Notes under the pieces: model-generated
The model's input: only the letters and a program-made list of their open reading frames with translations
Told to the model about the DNA's origin: nothing
Database searches by the model: none
Translations under genes and position numbers: made by a program
Shown here: positions 1-4,782 of the stretch, one piece after another
How the letters are laid out: each line of letters opens with the position of its first letter
Numbering within the stretch: the stretch's first letter is position 1
Assembly (NCBI GenBank): GCA_028686145.1
Contig: JAQUCQ010000188.1
Span: forward strand, 1 to 6,639
DNA from: Desulfuromonadaceae bacterium
GTDB taxonomy: Bacteria; Desulfobacterota; Desulfuromonadia; Geobacterales; Pseudopelobacteraceae
Reading direction: 5' to 3'
Length of the DNA: 6,639 nt

Positions 1-1364
1 GGAGAACGTGAAGAAGGTGGCGTCGAATGGGATGAGTCCCCCGTGGGCAGCCATGCCGTTTATAGCAGCCGCCATGGCATGCTCCCGAATCCCGAAATGG
101 AAGTTGCGCCCCGCAATCCCCATACTCCGCCAACCGTCCCCTGTCTGTCGGTGGGATGCAAGTCGGGGCTTTCGAAGTCTCCCATGCCCTTGAGAGCGGT
201 ATGGGTAGACGGATCGAGATCCGCTGAACCGCCAACTAGAGACGGGAGGCGGGGTGCAATGGCATTCATTATTTTTCCCGAGGCAACCCGACTGGCCATG
301 CCTTTCGGGTCGGCGGGGAAAACAGGGATATCCGCGTCCCACCCTGCCGGGAGATCCCCCCCAATCGTACAGCGCAACTCTTGGGCAAGTTCGGGGTACT
401 CACGGGCATAGGCAGAGAGCATGGTGTCCCACTTCTCCTCTGCCTCTTTTCCCCGTGGCAGTGCTTCTTGGAAATGTCGCAGGGCATCTTCCGGAATGAA
501 GAAATCCGGTTCTGCAGGCCAACCCAAATTCTCCTTGGTAAGACGTACTTCGTCCTCTCCCAGTGGTGAGCCATGAGCCTCGAACGAATCATGCTTGTGT
601 GGGGAGCCACAACCGATATGGGTTCGCACTATTATGATAGAGGGCTTATCAGCTGTGGACCTGGCTGCATCAATTGCATCATAAATCGCGACCAGATCAT
701 TGCCGTCCGGAACCGTTTGTACGTGCCAACCATATGCCGCGAATCTTTGTGCCCGGTACTCGGTGAAGGTCAGGTCCGTTGCCGCCGCAAGGGTGATGCG
801 GTTGTCATCGTAGAAACAGATCAGCTTGCCGAGCCTCAGATGGCAGGCAAGTGAGGCCGCCTCCGCTGCAACACCTTCCATCAGATCGCCATCGCTGGCA
901 ATTACATAGGTGAAATGATCGATGATATCGAGGCCTGGTCTATTGTAACGTGCGGCAAGGTGAGCCTCGGCCATGGCCATTCCCACGCCGTTGCCGAATC
1001 CCTGGCCGAGGGGGCCGGTGGTTATCTCGACTCCCGGCGTATGGCCCCGTTCTGGATGTCCGGGGGTTTTGCTTTGCCACTGCCGGAATCGTTTTATTTC
1101 ATCCAGTGACAGGTCGTAACCGGTAAGGTGGAGAAGGCTGTAAAGGAGCATTGAGGCATGACCGGCGGATAGAACGAAGCGGTCACGGTTGAACCAATCG
1201 GGGTTTGCTGGGTTGTGGTTAAGAAACCGGTCCCAGAGAATATATGCCATGGGAGCGGCTCCCATCGGCATTCCTGGATGTCCGCTGTTGGCTTTCTGCA
1301 CCGCATCGATCGAGAGAAAACGAATCGTGTTAATACAGAGCAGATCAACGCTGGCATCCTTCAT
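1..1364 (-). CDS. tkt: Transketolase, 3' end outside the window, with an apparent frameshift near 121-134
   Basis: Thiamine-diphosphate enzyme moving two-carbon ketol units between sugar phosphates in the non-oxidative pentose phosphate pathway; cytoplasmic. Counting from the ATG at 1364, residues 1-434 form the ThDP-binding (PP) domain and the start of the Pyr domain. Visible signatures are DAVQKANSGHPGMPMG (H29), DRFVLSAGH, TPGHPERGHTPGVE, TTGPLGQG, the ThDP/Mg motif SDGDLMEG with the downstream YDDN, and GGSADLDPS. The frame then runs into a stop at 60-62. A second frame, open from 132 to the left edge, continues the family sequence: WRSMGIAGRNFHFGIREHAM and onward to PFDATFFTFS. This segment holds the REHAM glutamate, equivalent to the catalytic Glu (E411) of E. 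coli TktA. A one-base loss (or two-base gain) in the read would explain the break; pseudogene or sequencing error cannot be told apart. The family is about 650-670 residues, so about 200 are missing. ATG 1364 was chosen over GTG 1391 because GGAGG lies 5 bases before it. Confidence 0.94.
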
Positions 1365-1369
1365 TGCAA

Positions 1370-1374
1370 CCTCC
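1370..1374 (-). promoter_or_regulatory. Ribosome binding site of the transketolase (decides the start)
   Basis: On the minus strand GGAGG is followed by five bases (TTGCA) and then the ATG at 1364. The longer alternative start, a GTG at 1391, would put this Shine-Dalgarno inside the reading frame and has no comparable purine run in front of it. The mature start MKDASVDLLC also matches the usual position of the family N-terminus relative to DAVQKANSGHPG. Confidence 0.8.
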
Positions 1375-1405
1375 GTAACGGTTAATGTCACGCCTCTGAC
1401 AAAAG

Positions 1406-1456
1406 CTTACACCCAGATTCCGTTATCGCAAGGAAATTTATAATAATCTTACACCC
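1406..1456 (-). repeat. Two direct copies of GGGTGTAAG, 42 bp apart, upstream of the transketolase
   Basis: CTTACACCC occurs on the plus strand at 1406-1414 and 1448-1456. Read toward the transketolase, both copies are GGGTGTAAG. The start-to-start distance of 42 bp is four turns of B-DNA, so both copies face the same side of the helix, and an AT-rich -10-like stretch lies between them. This could be a pair of operator half-sites, but chance recurrence of a 9-mer in AT-rich DNA is not excluded. Confidence 0.35.
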
Positions 1457-1689
1457 TTTTCACTCCACAGATTGGCGATCAGATTAGTTTCTTTTACATA
1501 ACCAGTCACTTGCAATCAAAAGAAACCGACATATACTTCAACACTTCGGCACGTACAAATTTAAGAGCGGGTTTTATTGTAGTGGGCAGGATCATACCGT
1601 CTACAAAATGGAAGATAATAGCAGATCGTTTTCGATCAAAGAGGCGCCTGAGATATTTAAAACTGCAAGAAATTAAAAAAGATAAAGAA

Positions 1690-1716
1690 CTATCCCCCGG
1701 CTCTGCCGGGGGATAG
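1690..1716 (-). terminator. Perfect 12-bp GC-rich hairpin with a T-rich tail on the minus strand
   Basis: Arms 1690-1701 (CTATCCCCCGGC) and 1705-1716 (GCCGGGGGATAG) are perfectly complementary around the 3-base loop TCT. On the plus strand the right arm is followed by GTCACTATC rather than a T run. On the minus strand the hairpin is followed by a T-rich stretch (TTCTTTATC then TTTTTT, about 1675-1689), so as a rho-independent terminator it works best leftward. No minus-strand gene is seen to its right, so the transcript it would stop is unknown. It could instead be a repeat-family palindrome or the end of a lost insertion element. Confidence 0.5.
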
Positions 1717-1848
1717 TCACTATCGCGTGTCTGGAGAAAACCCCTTTTTATTTTTACATCGAACATTATGAACAACAAAATTTGCCTCCAATAGGAACAC
1801 GGTTTTTTTGTCTGGTGTTATTTGCCGGAATAGCCCATGGTGATTTTC

Positions 1849-1854
1849 AAGGAG
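1849..1854 (+). promoter_or_regulatory. Ribosome binding site of the 43-residue protein
   Basis: AAGGAG lies nine bases before the ATG at 1864, a strong Shine-Dalgarno at acceptable spacing. It is the main reason for believing that the short frame behind it is translated. Confidence 0.7.
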
Positions 1855-1863
1855 TGCAAAACA

Positions 1864-1995
1864 ATGAGCGTTATTGGAATCGGTATTATGTGGGCATTTT
1901 CTGTCGTAGTATTTGCAATTATTACCAAGTGGCCTATGGGTAAAGTAAGCGACCAACGTGCTGCATATTGGTCAAAGTATGAAGACAAAAAGTAA
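1864..1995 (+). CDS. Small single-span membrane protein of unknown function, 43 residues
   Basis: I do not recognise the family. Residues 1-22 (MSVIGIGIMWAFSVVVFAIITK) form one hydrophobic helix with only two charges or fewer. Residues 23-43 are a polar, aromatic tail (WPMGKVSDQRAAYWSKYEDKK). A net-positive tail after an almost uncharged N-terminus would favour the tail on the cytoplasmic side, with the helix as an uncleaved anchor. AAGGAG precedes the ATG at nine bases, the stop is TAA, and a strong intrinsic terminator starts about 20 bases later, so this looks like a monocistronic unit. Its size would let it be a subunit or regulator of a membrane complex, but nothing nearby says which. 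Evidence for translation is the ribosome binding site, the terminator and the coherent helix-plus-tail layout; homology was not testable. Confidence 0.72.
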   Translation: MSVIGIGIMWAFSVVVFAIITKWPMGKVSDQRAAYWSKYEDKK

Positions 1996-2016
1996 GTAAT
2001 TAGCATGCAAAAATGT

Positions 2017-2056
2017 AAAAAAAAGCCGTCACCCCTTAAGAGTGGCGGCTTTTTTT
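2017..2056 (+). terminator. Rho-independent terminator after the small membrane protein gene
   Basis: Stem GCCGTCAC (2025-2032) pairs with GTGGCGGC (2042-2049) with one G-T wobble and a 9-base loop. It is extended by an A run (2017-2024) pairing with the T run 2050-2056. The A-stem-T layout makes it potentially bidirectional. It lies about 20 bases after the stop codon at 1993-1995 and separates this gene from the downstream envelope genes. Confidence 0.9.
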
Positions 2057-2208
2057 CCTACAACCAATAAGCTGAGCGTCAATATATGTGTTTTACGGCG
2101 TCAGACTATTAAGTGATGTATGTGGGCTGAAGCCATTCTATTTTTTTCGTTATCTTTCAATCTTCTGTCGGGATCTGCTCGGTATAGGGGCAAGTTCATT
2201 ATCTCACC

Positions 2209-2237
2209 AATTGTGCAACTTTTGTTGCATAACAATT
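2209..2237. promoter_or_regulatory. Interrupted dyad, candidate upstream activator site
   Basis: Outer arms AATTGT (2209-2214) and ACAATT (2232-2237) enclose inner arms GCAAC (2215-2219) and GTTGC (2224-2228) around TTTT. Three unpaired bases (ATA, 2229-2231) offset the right side. It lies about 175 bp upstream of the sigma-54-like promoter, a usual distance for the dyad bound by an enhancer-binding protein. The activator is not in the window. Confidence 0.35.
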
Positions 2238-2394
2238 TCAGTCTCTCAACAGATCCATTCCAATTATTTCCTGTTTTGCAACGGTAAATATCTTCTCTCT
2301 CCTGCAATATTTATTGCTTACTTACAGTATGAATACCTCGTAGACATTACCTGACAACATGCCGAAATTACTTATAAAATTATGTTTTTTTTAA

Positions 2395-2410
2395 TGGCAC
2401 GCACGATGCA
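2395..2410 (+). promoter_or_regulatory. Candidate sigma-54 (-24/-12) promoter for the mlaC-like and ompA-like genes
   Basis: TGGCACG (2395-2401), four bases, then ATGCA (2406-2410). Against the RpoN consensus TGGCACG-N4-TTGCW there is one mismatch (A for the first T of TTGC). The invariant GG and GC are exactly 10 bases apart, as the sigma factor requires. The expected start is near 2421, about 140 bases before the ATG at 2563. The orientation fits the downstream genes and no sigma-70 promoter of similar quality is seen nearby. Confidence 0.55.
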
Positions 2411-2552
2411 CAAGTTAGCGGTAAAATAGAAGCGTCTACTGTTTACAGATCAAGAAAATTCATGTGGATAGTGCAACTACTACGATTTTCGCATAGTAGC
2501 GTACTGATGCTGAGTTAACCAGAGCCTGTTGTGCGCTGTAATAACTGTTCAC

Positions 2553-2557
2553 GGGAG
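2553..2557 (+). promoter_or_regulatory. Ribosome binding site of the mlaC-like gene
   Basis: GGGAG lies five bases before the ATG at 2563. This supports the longer start with the full signal peptide rather than the in-frame ATG at residue 9, which has no purine run at the right distance. Confidence 0.65.
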
Positions 2558-2562
2558 ATTAT

Positions 2563-3156
2563 ATGCTGCTGCTGCGTGTCACATATATGGCATTAATAAG
2601 CATGTTTGTGGCTGTACAAGCATTTGCGAGTGTAACCGACGAGGTGAAAAAAACTGTAGACCAGGTTGTCAAAATAGTTTCGAACAAAGAGATGAAGAAA
2701 GATGAAGTCAAGCGACGTCAGGCCTTGAAGCAGGCAATCAGCGTTATCTTTGATTACTCTGAAATGGCCAAGCGTTCTCTTGGCAGGCACTGGAACGACC
2801 GGACTCCGGCTGAAAGAAAACAGTTCGTCGATCTGTTTGCAACCCTGCTCGAAAACTCTTATGCCAGCAAAATAGAGTCCTACGATAATGAGAAGATTAA
2901 TTATATCAATGAAACGGTAGATGGTGACTATGCAGAGGTCAGATCAAGAATAGTGACCCCCTCGTTTGATACATACTCTTTGGATTATCGACTGCTGAAT
3001 GAAAACGGCAAATGGATGATTTACGACGTGATCATTGAGGGCGTCAGTCTTGTATCTAACTATCGCAGCCAATTCAACAGGATAATATCTGATCATGGCT
3101 ATGGTGAACTACTCAATAAATTGCAGACAAGGAGTGAGGAGATAAAAGCTCAGTAG
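2563..3156 (+). CDS. MlaC/Ttg2D-family periplasmic phospholipid-binding protein
   Basis: A 197-residue exported protein of the MlaC (toluene tolerance Ttg2) family. The family carries phospholipids across the periplasm between outer-membrane and inner-membrane parts of the Mla system and protects outer-membrane lipid asymmetry. Residues 1-22 are a signal peptide with an AFA|S cleavage site. Family signatures are FDYSEMAKRSLGRHW (63-77) with TPAERKQFVDLFATLLENSY (81-100), and DYRLLNENGKWMIYDVIIEG (141-160) with VSLVSNYRSQFNRII (161-175). The length is normal. MlaC usually sits in mlaFEDCB; here the upstream gene is unrelated and the next gene encodes an OmpA-type protein, so this is an orphan copy and its ABC partners must lie elsewhere. 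I leave the gene symbol empty because a paralogue, for example of the hopanoid-associated HpnM type, cannot be excluded. It is probably cotranscribed with the next gene, 73 bp away. Confidence 0.92.
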   Translation: MLLLRVTYMALISMFVAVQAFASVTDEVKKTVDQVVKIVSNKEMKKDEVKRRQALKQAISVIFDYSEMAKRSLGRHWNDRTPAERKQFVDLFATLLENSYASKIESYDNEKINYINETVDGDYAEVRSRIVTPSFDTYSLDYRLLNENGKWMIYDVIIEGVSLVSNYRSQFNRIISDHGYGELLNKLQTRSEEIKAQ

Positions 3157-3217
3157 TGTAGAAGCCATTTGCGAATGTATACGGAGTTCATCACGCCTGA
3201 CTTGTTGGGCACATTAC

Positions 3218-3224
3218 GAGGAGG
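3218..3224 (+). promoter_or_regulatory. Strong ribosome binding site of the ompA-like gene
   Basis: GAGGAGG, five bases before the ATG at 3230, is close to the full anti-Shine-Dalgarno complement. It suggests high translation, as expected for an abundant outer-membrane protein, and fixes the start directly before the lysine-rich signal peptide MKNLN. Confidence 0.8.
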
Positions 3225-3229
3225 AAAGT

Positions 3230-4624
3230 ATGAAAAATCTCAATATGTATCTGGTGTTTTTTCTGAGTCTTTGTTTTGTTGCATCCTCAGCGGTTTTCAA
3301 CACGGCAATGGCTGCTAACAAAGCGGGACAATATTCCGTGTCTCCTGTTATTGGCGGTATTACCTTCGATGGAGAGCAGCATTTGGATACCAGACCTTTC
3401 TATGGAGTCAGGGGAGGGTATAATTTTACCAACGCTTTCGGTGTGGAGGCGCTATTTGATTATGCGCGTACCCAATCCACCAGAGGCGACAAAGATGTTG
3501 ATTTTTTCCGGTATGGAGCTGAGATGCTTTATCACTTTATGCCTGATGCTACGCTTGTTCCCTATGTTGCCGCCGGATATGCAGGAATAAACTTTCACGC
3601 ACCGAGCGGGAATGTTTTCAACTCGGTTAGGGGGGCTTTCGACTACGGTGCTGGTCTTAAATATTTTATTAATGACAATATAGCGCTACGAGGTGATGTG
3701 CGCCATCTGATATATCATTATGGTGAGACATTGCAAGCAGTTGAGTATTCAATCGGCCTCTATATCCCTTTCGGGGGTGTAAAGCCGGCGACAAAAGTGC
3801 TGGAAAAAACAGTTGAGCCGTCACCGGAAGCGGTTCAACAACAGCCTGAAGAAACACCGCTTGAAGAAATCCCGGCTACGGAGCCGCAACCTGGCAGATA
3901 TAAATATTGCATTTCCCTCAATATTAATTTTGACATAGACAAGGCTAATATTCGGCCGGAATACGGCGCTGAGATTGCCAGGGTCGGTGATTTTATGAAG
4001 AAATACGACACTACCACCGCTGTGATTGAAGGTGATACCGATAATGTGGGGACGTACGAGCACAATATGGAACTCTCAAAACGTCGCGCTGAGAGTGTAG
4101 TGAATTATCTGGTCGATCATTTCGGGATTGAGCGTTCCAGACTTTCTGCCAAGGGGTATGGTTCCAGCCGTCCCATTGCCGATAATACCACTGATGAAGG
4201 CAGGCAGAAAAATCGCCGGATCAACGCGATCATCGATTGCGCTTTTGATGTGAAGGGGATCACGCCACCCGATATGCTTTGCATGTTCCTTAAGATAGAA
4301 TTCGACTCGGGCAAAGCTGAGATCCTGCCAAAATATTATAGCGAAATAGACTCGGTTGGTGAATACATGAAGAAGTACCCGACAACAACTGCTCTCATCC
4401 AAGGGTATACTGATAACGTTGGTGGATATGAATTCAACATGAAATTATCACAGCGCCGTGCCGAGAATGTGGTGAACTATCTGGCGGAAAAATTCGGTAT
4501 CGACCGTTCCCGCCTTACAGCAAAGGGGTACGGCTCTACCCATCGGGTTGCTTACAACAATACGCCGGAAGGACGGATGAAAAACCGTAGAATCAACGCA
4601 ATTATTGGTTGCACTGTCAAGTAA
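3230..4624 (+). CDS. OmpA-family outer-membrane protein with two tandem peptidoglycan-binding domains
   Basis: 464 residues. Order: signal peptide 1-28 (cleavage AMA|A); a small beta-barrel of the OMP_b-brl type, about 31-183, with alternating aromatic strands ending YSIGLYIPFGG; a Pro/Glu-rich linker, about 184-222; OmpA-like domain 1, about 223-338; OmpA-like domain 2, about 347-462. Both C-terminal domains keep the aspartate and arginine that grip diaminopimelate in OmpA/Pal proteins (TDNVG and LSxRRAE: D271/R286 and D395/R410), plus AKGYGS and KNRRINAII. The usual OmpA protein has one such domain. The role by family is to anchor the outer membrane to the cell wall; two domains could bind two peptides or reach further. 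Each domain has a cysteine near both ends (227/337 and 351/461), which may form disulfides. The gene follows the mlaC-like gene without a terminator and has a strong GAGGAGG site. Confidence 0.95.
   Translation: MKNLNMYLVFFLSLCFVASSAVFNTAMAANKAGQYSVSPVIGGITFDGEQHLDTRPFYGVRGGYNFTNAFGVEALFDYARTQSTRGDKDVDFFRYGAEMLYHFMPDATLVPYVAAGYAGINFHAPSGNVFNSVRGAFDYGAGLKYFINDNIALRGDVRHLIYHYGETLQAVEYSIGLYIPFGGVKPATKVLEKTVEPSPEAVQQQPEETPLEEIPATEPQPGRYKYCISLNINFDIDKANIRPEYGAEIARVGDFMKKYDTTTAVIEGDTDNVGTYEHNMELSKRRAESVVNYLVDHFGIERSRLSAKGYGSSRPIADNTTDEGRQKNRRINAIIDCAFDVKGITPPDMLCMFLKIEFDSGKAEILPKYYSEIDSVGEYMKKYPTTTALIQGYTDNVGGYEFNMKLSQRRAENVVNYLAEKFGIDRSRLTAKGYGSTHRVAYNNTPEGRMKNRRINAIIGCTVK
3908..4240 (+). repeat. 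OmpA-domain repeat unit 1 (residues 227-337)
   Basis: First copy of an internal coding duplication. Cys227 to Cys337 align without gaps to Cys351 to Cys461; by hand count 73 of 111 residues are identical (about 66%). Unit-to-unit offset is 124 residues (372 bp). Many identical residues use different codons, so the duplication is not recent. Confidence 0.85.
4280..4612 (+). repeat. OmpA-domain repeat unit 2 (residues 351-461)
   Basis: Second copy, in the same frame and gapless with unit 1. Differences cluster at the N-terminal strand (MFLKIEFDSGKAEI against ISLNINFDIDKANI) and around the loop after AKGYGS; the ligand-binding core is nearly unchanged. Position 393 is Tyr where unit 1 has Asp269, just before TDNVG. 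Confidence 0.85.
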
Positions 4625-4631
4625 TAACAGG

Positions 4632-4687
4632 GCCGACCGGTCCACATTGTGTCCCAACTGGGTCGGTCGGCTCCAGCATGATTTTTT
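4632..4687 (+). terminator. Probable terminator after the ompA-like gene
   Basis: GCCGACCG (4632-4639) pairs perfectly with CGGTCGGC (4664-4671). The stem can continue inward through two G-T wobbles to A4644-T4659. It starts eight bases after the stop codon. A T6 run follows at 4682-4687 but ten bases lie between stem and run, which is longer than ideal, so efficiency is uncertain. Confidence 0.55.
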
Positions 4688-4772
4688 ATAGGCATCTCAG
4701 ATAAACTGAATCTCGGCCTTTCAGGTAGCGCTAAATAATACGCTGAGGTCATGATAGTTGTTTGTCCCAGTC

Positions 4773-4776
4773 GGAG
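4773..4776 (+). promoter_or_regulatory. Ribosome binding site of the M16 protease gene
   Basis: GGAG, six bases before the ATG at 4783. It supports this start, which gives a normal signal peptide. Confidence 0.6.
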
Positions 4777-4782
4777 AAATAA

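Larger units (their letters stand above)
1365..1863. other. Intergenic region between the transketolase and the small membrane protein gene
   Basis: About 500 AT-rich bases between divergent genes. The left part is the transketolase leader: it holds two copies of GGGTGTAAG (minus strand) at 1448-1456 and 1406-1414, with an AT-rich -10-like sequence (TATTAT/TATAAA, minus strand, about 1439-1447) between them and no good -35 box. The middle (1510-1716) has a plus-strand open frame with a TTG start and no ribosome binding site. Its 3' part, KWKIIADRFRSKRRLRYLKL, faintly recalls the C-terminus of IS5-superfamily transposases. A perfect hairpin lies at 1690-1716. From about 1720 to 1848 I see no gene and no clear promoter; the leader and ribosome binding site of the next gene follow. 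Confidence 0.6.
2057..2562. other. Intergenic region and presumed regulatory leader upstream of the mlaC-like gene
   Basis: About 500 AT-rich bases. The open frames here (plus 2088-2354; minus 2101-2307) lack ribosome binding sites and family features, so I see no gene. What can be read is an interrupted dyad at 2209-2237, a T8 run at 2385-2392, a sigma-54-type promoter at 2395-2410 and a small inverted repeat at 2477-2499. The 8-mer GTGCAACT occurs in the dyad (2213-2220) and again beside the inverted repeat (2471-2478). From a start near 2421 the untranslated leader would be about 140 bases, long enough for structure or regulation by a small RNA. I see no riboswitch that I can name. Confidence 0.6.

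Noticed and set aside
8..1109. Several plus-strand open frames across 8-1109 and one on the minus strand at 269-610
   Set aside because: They are shadows of the transketolase frame, without family resemblance or ribosome binding sites.
1365..1391. Longer transketolase start at a GTG (1391), adding nine residues
   Set aside because: GGAGG with 5-base spacing sits directly before ATG 1364; the GTG has no ribosome binding site and the extension would encode the Shine-Dalgarno itself.
1506..1778. Minus-strand open frame of 90 codons
   Set aside because: It spans the hairpin, has no Shine-Dalgarno before its start and shows no recognisable domain; composition fits non-coding AT-rich DNA.
2101..2307. 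Minus-strand open frame with a TTG start (68 codons)
   Set aside because: The product is hydrophilic and superficially plausible, but there is no Shine-Dalgarno before the TTG, no known motif, and it overlaps regulatory-looking sequence.
2088..2354. Plus-strand open frame of 88 codons upstream of the sigma-54 candidate
   Set aside because: There is no ribosome binding site and the product is a Phe/Tyr/Cys/Ser-rich string typical of translated AT-rich DNA; it overlaps the dyad.
2395..2562. A c-di-GMP (GEMM) or other riboswitch in the mlaC-like leader
   Set aside because: The GCACGCACGATGCAC stretch lacks the conserved GEMM core and the paired helices; it is better explained as a sigma-54 promoter.
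2588..2604. A second sigma-54 promoter at TGGCATTAATAAGC
   Set aside because: The GG to GC spacing is nine bases rather than ten, and it lies inside the signal-peptide coding sequence.
3669..4657. Multiple minus-strand open frames opposite the ompA-like gene
   Set aside because: They repeat at the domain-duplication period because they are antisense shadows of the two OmpA units.
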